In this document: positions 26,643 to 35,514 of the stretch, piece after piece | Layout of the letters: each line of letters begins with the position of its first letter | Numbering within the stretch: the stretch's first letter is position 1 | Assembly (NCBI GenBank): GCA_044239865.1 | Contig: JBIIAO010000002.1 | Location: 310,001 to 374,000 of the forward strand | DNA: 64,000 nucleotides | Reading direction: 5' to 3' | Origin: CAIZGX01 sp044239865 | Lineage (GTDB): Bacteria > Bacteroidota > Bacteroidia > Flavobacteriales_D > Sanyastnellaceae | The notes under the pieces: generated by a model | Told to the model about the DNA's origin: nothing | Databases searched by the model: none | Seen by the model: the letters and a program-made list of their open reading frames with translations, nothing else | Translations under genes and position numbers: made by a program

Positions 26643-26734
26643 AATTAAAATATGAGAATTATCTGCTCTTATTGAAAAAAGCAAAGCTAATCACCTGATT
26701 TACATTGTAAATTCGCAACTTAATTTTTAATACC

Positions 26735-28258
26735 GTGAATAAAAGAATTTCTTCAGCTCTTATTTCAGTTTTTGATAAAAGTGGGTTAGCGCCAATTGTG
26801 GAACAAATGCACCTCTTAGGCATAACATTATACAGCACAGGCGGAACACAAACTTTCATTGAAAACATGGGAATTCCTGTTACGGCAGTTGAAGATTTAA
26901 CCGGTTATCCGAGTATTTTCGGTGGAAGGGTTAAGACACTTCACCCAGGTGTGTTGGGTGGAATTTTATACAGACGAGACGAAGCCCAAGATTTGGAAGA
27001 GGCTGCGAAATATAACATTCAAGCCATCGATTGCGTGATTGTAGATTTATATCCGTTCGAAAAAACTGTTGCCTCTGGTGCTTCAAAGGAGGATGTTATT
27101 GAAAAAATAGACATCGGTGGAATTGCTCTTATTCGAGGAGCCGCGAAAAATTTCAACGATGTAGTGATTGTTCCTTCGAAAAATGAATACAGCGCACTTC
27201 ACGAATTGCTTGTCAACCAAAAGGGAGAGACTTCGCTTGAGCAAAGACAGTTCTTCGCTAAGCAGGCATTCGAGGTTTCTTCACATTACGATTCCGCCAT
27301 TTACTCCTACTTCAAAGGAAACGAAGAAGGATCTTTGCGTATAGCCTCTCGCGATGCACATATATTGCGTTATGGTGAAAACCCCCACCAGAAAGGAAGC
27401 TTCTTCGGTGATCTCGACGCTTTGTTCACGAAGCTTAACGGAAAGGAACTTTCATATAATAATTTATTAGATGTTGAAGCCGCGGTTCAGTTGATTGCTG
27501 AATTTAAAAACGACTCTCCAACATTTGCTATCCTCAAACACAACAACGCCTGCGGCGTTGCAACAAGACCGTCTATGGTTGAGGCTTATGAAGCAGCATT
27601 AGCCTGCGACAGCACTTCAGCTTTCGGCGGAGTTCTCATTGCTAATGGTGAAATAGATTTAGCCACAGCAGAAAAAATAAATTCACTTTTTTGTGAAGTT
27701 GTGATTGCGCCTTCATTCGCTCCTGAGGCTGTTGAGTTATTGAAATCAAAAGCGAATCGAATCATTCTAATCATAAAAGAAACTCCCCTTCTTCAAACCC
27801 AAGTAAGATCTATTTTGAATGGGTACTTGGTTCAAGAAAAAGACAGTGCAATGGAATCAGCAGCCGACTTAAAATGTGCAACGCTGACCGAAGCCAATGC
27901 TGCTTCTATTGAAGATATGATTTTCGCAAATAAATTGGTGAAGCATACCAAGAGCAACACCATTGTTTTCGCAAAAGACAACACGTTACTTGCGAGTGGA
28001 ACCGGACAAACTTCTCGCGTAGATGCGCTTCAACAAGCCATTGAAAAAGCGAAGCACTTTGGTTTTTCTCTAGAAGGAAGTGCCATGGCCAGCGACGCGT
28101 TTTTTCCTTTTCCAGATTGCGTGGAAATTGCGAAGACTGCGGGTATTGTTGCAGTGGTTCAACCGGGAGGATCTATAAAAGATCAGCTTTCAATAGACTA
28201 TTGCAATGCGAACAACGTGGCCATGTATATGACAGGAGTTCGTCACTTCAAACATTAA
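26735..28258 (+). CDS. purH: Bifunctional AICAR formyltransferase / IMP cyclohydrolase
   Basis: A 507-residue enzyme for the last two steps of de novo IMP synthesis: formyl transfer from 10-formyl-tetrahydrofolate to AICAR, then ring closure. The N-terminal cyclohydrolase domain shows ISVFDKSGLAPIVE, LYSTGGTQ, TGYPSIFGGRVKTLHPGV and IDIGGIALIRGAAKN; the C-terminal transferase domain shows LRYGENPHQKG and AILKHNNACGVA with the catalytic Lys-His, then SDAFFPFPDCVE and QPGGSIKD. The start is GTG at 26735, since NKRISSALISVFDKSG is the family start. Slightly shorter than the E. coli enzyme but no motif is missing. It stands alone; its stop overlaps that of murI (TTAA). Confidence 0.97.
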   Translation: MNKRISSALISVFDKSGLAPIVEQMHLLGITLYSTGGTQTFIENMGIPVTAVEDLTGYPSIFGGRVKTLHPGVLGGILYRRDEAQDLEEAAKYNIQAIDCVIVDLYPFEKTVASGASKEDVIEKIDIGGIALIRGAAKNFNDVVIVPSKNEYSALHELLVNQKGETSLEQRQFFAKQAFEVSSHYDSAIYSYFKGNEEGSLRIASRDAHILRYGENPHQKGSFFGDLDALFTKLNGKELSYNNLLDVEAAVQLIAEFKNDSPTFAILKHNNACGVATRPSMVEAYEAALACDSTSAFGGVLIANGEIDLATAEKINSLFCEVVIAPSFAPEAVELLKSKANRIILIIKETPLLQTQVRSILNGYLVQEKDSAMESAADLKCATLTEANAASIEDMIFANKLVKHTKSNTIVFAKDNTLLASGTGQTSRVDALQQAIEKAKHFGFSLEGSAMASDAFFPFPDCVEIAKTAGIVAVVQPGGSIKDQLSIDYCNANNVAMYMTGVRHFKH

Positions 28259-29073
28259 TAACGTTCGTCTTTCCAAATTCGTTTTTCAACCAATTTCAAT
28301 TTTTGGTTGAAGAAAATAGCGGTGCTTTTCTCAAAAGACTCGGTGTAATCTGAAACCCAAAAGGAGTACTTCGGTTTGCGCTTACTTGTATTAAGAATAT
28401 CTTTCTTTTTCAAAACATCGTAGACCGCTTGCGCAACAACAGATGCGCTGTCAATGATCTCTATTTTCTGCTGATAGAACTTCTCTACTTCCTTTTTTAT
28501 TAAAGGATAATGCGTGCAGCCCAAGATAAGTGCCTCAATACCCTTGAATGATGATTTCGATAAATAACTATCGATTATACTTTGCGAAATTTTGTTGTTG
28601 TAATATCCTTCCTCAATCATTGAAGCCAACAAGGGGGTTGCGTTGGAAAGGACCTTCAAATTTGGATTTAATTTCTCAATGCGTTTGACATAAATACGAG
28701 ACTGAATGGTTCCTTTTGTTCCTATTACTCCAACCTTTCCTTTATTATAATGCGCAGCTGTATATGCCGCAACAGGGTCAACAACATTAATAACGGGTAT
28801 GTGAGAAGGAATACTTTTAACAACAGTCTTGTAGGCATGCGCTGAAGCCGTATTACATGCAATAACAATGGCCTTGCAATTATTTTCTACTAATAGCTCT
28901 GCAATACGATTTGAATAAGCGCGAATACTATCGGGCGACTTATCGCCGTATGGCAAGTGGGCGGTATCTCCGAAATAAATAAACGATTCATTGGGAAGAA
29001 CTTTCTGTATGGCCTTAGCCACAGTGAGCCCTCCAATTCCGGAATCGAATATGCCTATTGGATTTGTATTCAT
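28255..29073 (-). CDS. murI: Glutamate racemase
   Basis: A 272-residue cofactor-independent racemase that makes D-glutamate for peptidoglycan. Catalytic motifs are GIFDSGIGGLTVAKAI (Asp and Ser near residue 10), IYFGDTAHLPYG, VIACNTASAHA (first catalytic Cys near residue 76) and ALILGCTHYPLI (second Cys near residue 190). The start ATG lies 3 bases after the U-run of a strong intrinsic terminator, leaving no room for a leader. The gene is thus either fed by terminator read-through from the skp genes or uses a promoter overlapping the hairpin. It closes the envelope biogenesis cluster and meets purH tail to tail. Confidence 0.96.
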   Translation of the reverse strand: MNTNPIGIFDSGIGGLTVAKAIQKVLPNESFIYFGDTAHLPYGDKSPDSIRAYSNRIAELLVENNCKAIVIACNTASAHAYKTVVKSIPSHIPVINVVDPVAAYTAAHYNKGKVGVIGTKGTIQSRIYVKRIEKLNPNLKVLSNATPLLASMIEEGYYNNKISQSIIDSYLSKSSFKGIEALILGCTHYPLIKKEVEKFYQQKIEIIDSASVVAQAVYDVLKKKDILNTSKRKPKYSFWVSDYTESFEKSTAIFFNQKLKLVEKRIWKDERY

Positions 29074-29076
29074 GGC

Positions 29077-29103
29077 AAAAAAAATCCCGCCTAGCGGGAT
29101 TTC
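29077..29103 (-). terminator. Intrinsic terminator after skp, abutting murI
   Basis: On the minus strand, a GC-rich 8-bp stem AATCCCGC / GCGGGATT with a 3-base TAG loop (29083-29101) followed by a run of eight U (29077-29084, counting the stem's last pairs). It lies between the end of the OmpH-like gene at 29120 and the murI ATG at 29073. This is the clearest terminator in the window. Confidence 0.85.
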
Positions 29104-29119
29104 AATATTGTACTTTCAA

Positions 29120-29662
29120 TTATTTCTGAGTAGGGCTTGTAGGCGAAGGAGCGGGAATCTTCAACTCCACGCGAAGTTTTTCGCTCAAATCTTCTCCACC
29201 GGCATAAACTAAATTTCCAGCACCTAAATCGAAAACATAAGTATACCCGCCTGCCTTAGCAAGCTTAGCGACTGCTGCATCAAGCTCATCATACAAAGGC
29301 TTCAATAATGATTCCTGTACTTGCTGTAACTCACCGTTTGCAGTTTGTTGGAAGTCCATCATGTTCTGCTCTAAATCTGCAATGGCTTGCGCTTTACTTT
29401 GACGAATAGCTTCTGGCCATCCACCAGCACTTACAGACATTTTCGATTTGGTTTCATACTCAGCAACCTTATCATCGTGCTCCTTTTGCATAACTACATA
29501 CTCACCTTCAAAGGATTTTTTAGCTGTCTCCATATCGGCTTGAGCTCCTTTCATTGCAGGCATTTGCAAAAGAATTGCTTGTCTATCCACGTGCGCTAAC
29601 TTCTGCGCGAATGCACCAAATCCCAATGAAATAAATAGTGCTGCTAAAATTGTCTTCTTCAT
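29120..29662 (-). CDS. OmpH/Skp family periplasmic chaperone (copy 1)
   Basis: A 180-residue exported protein with signal peptide MKKTILAALFISLGFGAFA, so the ATG at 29662 is preferred to an upstream in-frame GTG. After it comes QKLAHVDRQAILLQMPAMKG, the OmpH family start, then a long helical region (about residues 40-130) able to form the tentacle coiled coil of Skp, and a beta-strand end GGYTYVFDLGAGNLVYAGG. Skp holds unfolded outer membrane proteins in the periplasm before BamA inserts them, and bamA lies two genes upstream. A paralogue is immediately upstream; the 51-base gap holds a promoter-like element. Followed by a strong terminator. Confidence 0.92.
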   Translation of the reverse strand: MKKTILAALFISLGFGAFAQKLAHVDRQAILLQMPAMKGAQADMETAKKSFEGEYVVMQKEHDDKVAEYETKSKMSVSAGGWPEAIRQSKAQAIADLEQNMMDFQQTANGELQQVQESLLKPLYDELDAAVAKLAKAGGYTYVFDLGAGNLVYAGGEDLSEKLRVELKIPAPSPTSPTQK

Positions 29663-29701
29663 GATTGTATTGTTTTTTTTTCTTCTATTCAATGACAGTA
29701 C

Positions 29702-29709
29702 CAAAAATA
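29702..29709 (-). promoter_or_regulatory. TAnnTTTG element between the two skp genes
   Basis: Minus-strand TATTTTTG in the gap between the two OmpH-like genes, about 40 bases before the ATG of the downstream one. A TTC stands about 22 bases further upstream in place of TTG. It could allow separate expression of the second chaperone. Confidence 0.35.
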
Positions 29710-29713
29710 CGCA

Positions 29714-30364
29714 TTAGTTGCCTTTCCCCGGTGAACTTGGACGATCATTTCCTGGGCGACCTGTTCCGGTGCCTGGTTTTTCGTCTGATTTCTCCTCAGA
29801 ATCTTCCTTATCGTCTCCTTTGTCCAAAACCTCGCCTGGCTTCAATCCCATTTTCTTCAGCACCTTATCACTGATGTCGTGCTTCGGATTAGTGTATAAC
29901 ATATTCGAGTGATTCGCTTTATCGAATACCACCATGTATTGAGATTGTGACGCAATATCTTCAATGGCTTGAAAAATTTGTTCCTGAATAGGAGCAACCA
30001 ACTCTTCTCGCTTCTTGAATAAGTCGCCCTCAACACCAAATTTAGATTTTTGATATTGCTTGGCTTCATCGCGACGCTCGTTAATGTCGGCTTCGCGCTT
30101 CTTCTTCATTTCTTCAGTAAGTAATATTTTCTCCGCTTGAAAAGACTTTTCCAATTGCTCTATGGCGGTGTATTTCTGCTCTACCTGAGCCTGCCATTCA
30201 CTGCTTAATTCGTTGATCTGCTTTTGAGCGGCTACGTATTCAGGCATGTGCGATAAGATATACTTCGAATCTACGTATGCGAATTTTTGAGCGCTCAACG
30301 ACAACGTTGAAACAATAAGTACAAAAGAAAAAATGAATTTGATTGTTGAATTTGCTTTCATCAT
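29714..30364 (-). CDS. OmpH/Skp family periplasmic chaperone (copy 2, long acidic-to-glycine tail)
   Basis: A 216-residue exported protein. Signal peptide about residues 1-25 (FIFSFVLIVSTLSLSAQ), then KFAYVDSKYILSHMPEY, the OmpH family start, and a charged helical region (EQLEKSFQAEKILLTEEMKK) for the coiled-coil arm. YMVVFDKANHSNMLYTNP is the final strand region. Unlike copy 1 it has a tail of about 35 residues: an acidic stretch DKGDDKEDSEEKSDEK and then GTGTGRPGNDRPSSPGKG, likely disordered. The gene follows bamA by 8 bases. Role as for the other copy: periplasmic chaperone for outer membrane proteins. Confidence 0.92.
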   Translation of the reverse strand: MMKANSTIKFIFSFVLIVSTLSLSAQKFAYVDSKYILSHMPEYVAAQKQINELSSEWQAQVEQKYTAIEQLEKSFQAEKILLTEEMKKKREADINERRDEAKQYQKSKFGVEGDLFKKREELVAPIQEQIFQAIEDIASQSQYMVVFDKANHSNMLYTNPKHDISDKVLKKMGLKPGEVLDKGDDKEDSEEKSDEKPGTGTGRPGNDRPSSPGKGN

Positions 30365-30372
30365 TCGTTTTT

Positions 30373-32943
30373 TTAAAGTTCACCCATGTTCATACCAATA
30401 CTGAAGTGGAACTGACCAGGCGCCATATTCGGAGCGTTCGGTAAATCGTTCAATCTCCATCCGTAATCGAATCCCAATAATCCAAACATAGGTAAAAAGA
30501 TTCGAAGTCCACCACCCACTGATTTGTATAAATTAAACGGATTGTAATCCGAGAAATCTACCCACGTCCTTCCTGCTTCAGCAAAAGCCAAGGCGAAAAT
30601 TGTTGCTTGAGGATTCAATGAAATAGGGTAGCGTAATTCAGCACCATACTTCGTAATTACTGGAGCCCCTACACGATCGCTTGGCATGGTCAAAGACAAA
30701 TCATCGTACCCGCGTAGATTAACAATCTCTCGACCATCAAGTAAGAATCCACTTAAGAAAACTCCACCGAGATAAAATCTCTCAAATGGAGATTGACCGA
30801 GATTCTTGTTGTATGCACCGAGGAATCCAAAACCTGCATGCGTATGCAACACCAATTTATTCGTTTTGTGTTTGTTCAAAGATGTGTACCAATTCGCAGT
30901 GAACTTAATCTTATAATATTCTACCCAGTCAACTTTTTGCTGGTCAGTCATACTTGAATAATCATATTCTTTACCCAAGACTTTCTCTCCAATGGTTGTA
31001 TAGGGTAATGTGAATTTCGAGCTTAATGTAATCTTCGAACCCCAAGTCGGATAAATCGTTTCAGACAACGAACTTCTTTCTATAGTAAAGTTAGCAGCGA
31101 GGTTGTTCGAGTATCCGTTGTTGAAAGAGAAGAACGACCCGTAGTTGTTCAAATCGAAATGCTGATAAGACAATCCACCAAAGAACAAGAACCAGTCATC
31201 TGGCTTCTGCCAGCGTTGTCCGAAAACAACAGATGCACCTGTAATAATTAACGATTGACGAAGCGGATTAATTGCATCGCTAATGTACTTTTTCTGTCCG
31301 TTTGATTGCACACTGTGATAAGCCGAAACAGACAAAGAGTTCGGTCTTTTTCCGCCTAACCAAGGTTCTGTGAAACTTAAATTATACGATTGGAAAAACG
31401 CACCATTGCTCATTGCACGAATGGAAAGTCGTTGTCCATCTCCCGTTGGAAGAGGACTCCACGCATCCTTCTTGAAGAAGTTGCGCATACTAAAATTGTT
31501 GAAGCTCAATCCAAGTGAACCAACAACACGTCCACCACCCCAACCACCAGACAATTCAATTTGATCGGAAGGTTTCTCTTCAACCACGTATTCCAAATCT
31601 ACCAATCCTTCGTCTGCTCTCGGGTTGGTGCGAATGTCGAATGCTTCCTGACTGAAGTAATTCAAATTTGCTAATTCCCGCTGCGAACGAATCAAATCGG
31701 AACGATTGAACAGATCTCCGGGACGAGTTCGAATTTCACGATAAATAACGTGGTCGTTCGTTTTGGTATTTCCTGAAACGCTTACTACACCAACTCTGTA
31801 TTGTTTACCCTCTCCCATCCGCACTTCAATGTCTATACTATCTGGCGGAACCAATGACTCAACAGGATAAGCGTAGAAATTCAAGTAACCATCATCCGTA
31901 TACAAGGAGGCGACATCACGACCGCTCTGATTCATATTCAAACGGGTTTGAAGAACCTCCATGTTGTAGACATCTCCCTTCTTAATGTTTAAGATTGAAT
32001 CAAGTGAATTGCTTCTGTATTTTGTATTTCCTATGAAAGAAATGTTTCTGAAATAAAATTTATTTCCTTCATCCAACGTAATTTTAATTTTCAACCTCTC
32101 CGGACCAACTGAGTAGATTGAATCTTTGACTATTCGCATATTGCGAAAACCATCTTTGTTGTATCGAGCTACAATAGCTGCCTTATCTTCTTCGTATTCC
32201 TCTTCTAAAAATTTCGAAGATTTAAACACGTGATATATGGCGGCTTTTTTGGTATTCTTCATGGTGCGATTCAGAGTCGCTATAGCCATCTTGTCGGCAC
32301 CCACCCATTCAATTTCTTGAATTTTAATTCGATTGCCTCTTTCAATATCGAAGGTTAGCTCAACGGCATTGGGTAAATTCGGATAGGCCTTTTCTACAAT
32401 ATCTACCTTGGCATTGAAGTATCCTTTTTCAATATAAAAATCTTTAATGATGTTCGTAGCTGTTGCCTTTAGGTTTTCGTTCACAATATTCCCTGAACGA
32501 ATCTTCATTTTTTCACGAAGATTATCGGCGTCACCTTTCTTTATTCCATCGAATTTAAACACACCTAATTTCGGGAGTTCCTTCACTACGATAACAAGGA
32601 AAGCATCCTCTCCGCGGGCTTCGGCTAAGCGAATGTCAATTGATGAGAATAACTGATTTTTCCAAAGTTTTCGGAGGGCGTCTGCTATTGCATCGCCGGG
32701 AATCATAATCTCTTGTCCGACTTTCAAACCACAAAAAAGTAAAATAGCTTGAGCGTCGGTATATTCTGCGCCCATGACCGTGATACCAGCCAATTTCATT
32801 TTACGCGGTTCAGCATAGTCAATGGTTGACCCCAATTCTACCTGAGCGTGAATATCCGGACTAACGAATAAAGACGCGATGACCACAAGAGCGAATAAAA
32901 ATGTTCGCGTAATTGGGAGGGTGTATTTTGACGTCTTTCTCAA
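30373..32943 (-). CDS. bamA: Outer membrane protein assembly factor BamA
   Basis: An 856-residue Omp85 protein, the central channel that folds and inserts beta-barrel proteins in the outer membrane. The signal peptide lies at about 10-33, followed by several POTRA domains (visible as repeated strands such as AGITVMGAEYTDAQAIL, GVFKFDGIKKGDADNLREK, EIEWVGADKMAIATLN, FRNISFIGNTKYRSNSL and VGVVSVSGNTKTNDHVI), then a barrel with SGGWGGGRVVGSLGLSFNNF, the conserved VRGF-like position as NLRGYDD, and a C-terminal strand ending FHFSIGMNMGEL. The mostly hydrophobic last strand fits outer membrane insertion. Downstream of uppS by 7 bases and upstream of two Skp genes, an arrangement found across Bacteroidota. 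Confidence 0.96.
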   Translation of the reverse strand: MRKTSKYTLPITRTFLFALVVIASLFVSPDIHAQVELGSTIDYAEPRKMKLAGITVMGAEYTDAQAILLFCGLKVGQEIMIPGDAIADALRKLWKNQLFSSIDIRLAEARGEDAFLVIVVKELPKLGVFKFDGIKKGDADNLREKMKIRSGNIVNENLKATATNIIKDFYIEKGYFNAKVDIVEKAYPNLPNAVELTFDIERGNRIKIQEIEWVGADKMAIATLNRTMKNTKKAAIYHVFKSSKFLEEEYEEDKAAIVARYNKDGFRNMRIVKDSIYSVGPERLKIKITLDEGNKFYFRNISFIGNTKYRSNSLDSILNIKKGDVYNMEVLQTRLNMNQSGRDVASLYTDDGYLNFYAYPVESLVPPDSIDIEVRMGEGKQYRVGVVSVSGNTKTNDHVIYREIRTRPGDLFNRSDLIRSQRELANLNYFSQEAFDIRTNPRADEGLVDLEYVVEEKPSDQIELSGGWGGGRVVGSLGLSFNNFSMRNFFKKDAWSPLPTGDGQRLSIRAMSNGAFFQSYNLSFTEPWLGGKRPNSLSVSAYHSVQSNGQKKYISDAINPLRQSLIITGASVVFGQRWQKPDDWFLFFGGLSYQHFDLNNYGSFFSFNNGYSNNLAANFTIERSSLSETIYPTWGSKITLSSKFTLPYTTIGEKVLGKEYDYSSMTDQQKVDWVEYYKIKFTANWYTSLNKHKTNKLVLHTHAGFGFLGAYNKNLGQSPFERFYLGGVFLSGFLLDGREIVNLRGYDDLSLTMPSDRVGAPVITKYGAELRYPISLNPQATIFALAFAEAGRTWVDFSDYNPFNLYKSVGGGLRIFLPMFGLLGFDYGWRLNDLPNAPNMAPGQFHFSIGMNMGEL

Positions 32944-32949
32944 CTTAAT

Positions 32950-33690
32950 CTATTTCGTTAGTTCTGTTTGCTCGGAAGTCATGCCGAACCTACGTTCACG
33001 GCCCTGAAAACTGACTAAAGCTTCAAAAAAATGTTCTTCTCTGAATTCAGGCCACATAATCGGCGTGAAATGCAATTCCGTATAGGCTATTTGCCAAAGT
33101 AAAAAATTACTAATACGATGCTCACCGCTTGTACGAATGAGTAATTCAGGGTCTGGAATATTTGCAGTTGATAGGTTTTTAGCAATCACGTCAGCCGTAA
33201 CGCCGTGTTCTGGAATTTGTTGTGCTATGATTGCTCTAACTGCTTTTACCATTTCCCAACGAGCGCTGTAGTTCAAGGCCAATACCAAAGTAACGTCAGT
33301 GTTATCAGCTGTTTTAGCTATCGCTACTTTCAGCTCATCGCGGCATTTCATGGGTAGTTCTTCAATATCTCCAATGGCTAATAATCGAACACCGTTTTCC
33401 ATGAGCTCAGCCACTTCACTAATGATGGTAGACACGAGCAAATCCATAAGCGCATCGACCTCTTCTTTCGGGCGGTTCCAATTTTCAGTTGAAAATGCGT
33501 AGAGTGTAAGAAATTCAACCTGTGCTCTTCGCGCTGCCTTTATGGTTGCTCGCACAGATTCAACTCCGTTGAAGTGTCCGAAAATCCGATCTTTGCCCTG
33601 AGTTTTGGCCCAACGTCCATTTCCGTCCATGATAACAGCAACATGTCGCGGGGTCTTGTTTAAGTCTATTTGATCGAAGGCACTTTTCAT
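32950..33690 (-). CDS. uppS: Isoprenyl transferase (undecaprenyl diphosphate synthase)
   Basis: A 246-residue cis-prenyltransferase that extends farnesyl diphosphate with isopentenyl units to the C55 carrier used for peptidoglycan and surface glycans. Motifs: HVAVIMDGNGRWAKTQGKDR near residue 18 (catalytic Asp and the phosphate-binding Arg), FGHFNGVESVR, LTLYAFSTENWNRPKEEV near residue 65, LALNYSARWEM, and PDPELLIRTSGEHRISNFLLWQ near residue 195 with the conserved Arg pair. The enzyme is cytoplasmic and membrane-associated. Its product would serve the polysaccharide locus at 46-61 kb and MurB/MurI pathway products alike. Confidence 0.96.
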   Translation of the reverse strand: MKSAFDQIDLNKTPRHVAVIMDGNGRWAKTQGKDRIFGHFNGVESVRATIKAARRAQVEFLTLYAFSTENWNRPKEEVDALMDLLVSTIISEVAELMENGVRLLAIGDIEELPMKCRDELKVAIAKTADNTDVTLVLALNYSARWEMVKAVRAIIAQQIPEHGVTADVIAKNLSTANIPDPELLIRTSGEHRISNFLLWQIAYTELHFTPIMWPEFREEHFFEALVSFQGRERRFGMTSEQTELTK

Positions 33691-33731
33691 CGAAGTGCGA
33701 AGATACGGAAAGCCTGAGTACTGACAAGCAC

Positions 33732-34568
33732 TTAGTCCCAGGTTGCGCAGCTATTTCCTTTTTTATCTATTCTGAAATTTAACGAAGCCATACAGAAGAA
33801 GTAAAGATCCTTTCTTCCCGGGTCGCCTCGCTGCATGTAGGCATTATTTGTATTCTCTGGAAGGACACTTTGATCTGCTAGATTCGCAGCCAATTGACCA
33901 CGAGCAGCGGTTAACATAGTCGGATTCACATAAGACCCTGAAATATCGTCGAAATAATCGGTGTACAATTTCCGCATTCCCCACTCAAATGAAAATCCAA
34001 GTAAACCTTTAATGTTGCATTTCAAACCAGCTCCCATTGGCATGGTAAATCCAGTTGTTTTGTAAAGGGGATCCTTACCGGCCATTCCTTGCCCTTCAGT
34101 CCCAGCAGGCTGAAGGGCATGCCAATAACCGTTATACATTCCTTCTGGATTCATTCGAAAAACAGCGGCACCTAGAAAAAAATACGGGGAAATATTATGT
34201 TTCGAATTGATCTGATAATTGAAAAAATTCAACTCCGCAATAACACTGCCTTCAAAAAAACGATTTCGAAAATTTAAATTTCGATTTTGTTGCCAAATAT
34301 CTTTGCTATCGGAATCGAAAGCCTCGATATTTCCGTAAGACAATCCGGTTCGGATAGACCATCGCTTGTTCAGATTGTTCCGAATAGCAATTCCAAGAGC
34401 CAATTTCTCCTTCGTCCCGAAATGCTTTGCAGGGTTAATTTCCCCAATGTAATAGGCAGTACCTGCTGAAATAGAAAGTTCCTTGCTTTTCTCTTTGCTA
34501 TGTCCTTGAGCGTTCGCAGAGAAACTTCCAAAAAGAAATAAAACGAACAATAGTAAAGGGTTATTCAT
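33732..34568 (-). CDS. DUF6089 family outer membrane protein
   Basis: A 278-residue exported protein with signal peptide (LLLFVLFLFGSFSANA), then a barrel-like sequence: LSISAGTAYYIGEINPAKHF, LGIAIRNNLNKRWSIRTGLSYG, FFEGSVIAELNFFNY, ISPYFFLGAAVFRMNPEG and LGFSFEWGMRKLYTDY. This order is that of the DUF6089 proteins found almost always between nadK and uppS/bamA in Bacteroidota. Function unknown; the strong linkage to bamA suggests a role in, or dependence on, outer membrane assembly. The last residues (NSCATWD) end in a short Cys-containing tail. Confidence 0.88.
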   Translation of the reverse strand: MNNPLLLFVLFLFGSFSANAQGHSKEKSKELSISAGTAYYIGEINPAKHFGTKEKLALGIAIRNNLNKRWSIRTGLSYGNIEAFDSDSKDIWQQNRNLNFRNRFFEGSVIAELNFFNYQINSKHNISPYFFLGAAVFRMNPEGMYNGYWHALQPAGTEGQGMAGKDPLYKTTGFTMPMGAGLKCNIKGLLGFSFEWGMRKLYTDYFDDISGSYVNPTMLTAARGQLAANLADQSVLPENTNNAYMQRGDPGRKDLYFFCMASLNFRIDKKGNSCATWD

Positions 34569-34600
34569 GTCTGCTAAATGCTTTTTTCAATAATATATTG

Positions 34601-35476
34601 TCAATCTATACGAATGTCTAGTCCCCATCCCATTTTCTTTCGAATGGTTCGAAAGAAATTTCGTCCTTCCAAAAGTATCATTTGCAATTCGAAAGGTGCC
34701 CGAGAAAGCGTTATTTCAGCCCCGCCATCTACAACGTATTGGGTGCTGTCTAACGTAACTTGAATTTGCCCCGATCTGCATTCTGCTCTCAATTTAACCG
34801 TAGAAGTATCGCCGACAACAAGCGGACGAGCTGTTAAGTTGTGCGCAGAAATTGGAGTTAAGATGAAATTATTTGAATTAGGAGTAACAATGGGTCCTCC
34901 ACAAGAAAGTGAGTATGCTGTTGATCCCGTTGGTGTTGCTACAATTAATCCATCTGCCCAATAGCTGCTGAGAAAAGACTTGTTCACCGAAGCATTAATC
35001 TTTATCATTTGATTTCGCGTGGCATGATTAATTGTAATCTCGTTCAAAGCGTATGGGAAATCTCCAAAATCGAATTCTTCCGATTTAATTTGAATGAAAG
35101 AACGCGGGTCAATGGTGTACTCTGAATTTACAAATTGCTCCAGGGCTTCATCTACTTCAGAAACGCTCACATGAGATAAGAAACCCAATCTTCCTGTATT
35201 AATTCCTAAGATTGGAATACGCTTAGAACCTACTAGCCGGGCGGCATCGAGAAAAGTTCCGTCGCCTCCAAAACTGAACAATGCTGTTGCATTCTCAAAT
35301 TCTGAATGTTCTTCGAAGGTCGTGTGTGCTGGAATCTGAATATGAGATTCTAGAAAACGCTCAAATCCTTTGTACATGCAAATTGAAATTCCACGACGCA
35401 CCATTTTCTCAAGAAATTGCTGCACCGAAGGAGCCAAGTCGGCATCAAATTTTTTTCCAAAAACGTAAACTAACAT
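34601..35476 (-). CDS. nadK: NAD kinase
   Basis: A 291-residue cytoplasmic kinase that phosphorylates NAD to NADP using ATP. Motifs: LFSFGGDGTFLDAARL near residue 72 (the GGDG ATP/NAD signature with catalytic Asp), LGINTGRLGFLS, ALNEITINH with the conserved Asn-Glu, and LIVATPTGSTAYSLSCGGPI near residue 180. The N-terminal Rossmann-like half begins MLVYVFGKKFDADL. It follows the CBS-domain gene by 38 bases, and a TAnnTTTG element lies just before its start codon, so it may also be transcribed on its own. Confidence 0.96.
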   Translation of the reverse strand: MLVYVFGKKFDADLAPSVQQFLEKMVRRGISICMYKGFERFLESHIQIPAHTTFEEHSEFENATALFSFGGDGTFLDAARLVGSKRIPILGINTGRLGFLSHVSVSEVDEALEQFVNSEYTIDPRSFIQIKSEEFDFGDFPYALNEITINHATRNQMIKINASVNKSFLSSYWADGLIVATPTGSTAYSLSCGGPIVTPNSNNFILTPISAHNLTARPLVVGDTSTVKLRAECRSGQIQVTLDSTQYVVDGGAEITLSRAPFELQMILLEGRNFFRTIRKKMGWGLDIRID

Positions 35477-35489
35477 ATCGATTAAAAAA

Positions 35490-35497
35490 CAAAGGTA
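35490..35497 (-). promoter_or_regulatory. TAnnTTTG element before nadK
   Basis: Minus-strand TACCTTTG, 14 bases before the nadK ATG and within the gap after the CBS gene. No TTG stands at the proper distance upstream, so it may be weak. Confidence 0.4.
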
Positions 35498-35514
35498 GCG
35501 CTTTTCAGCAAACG

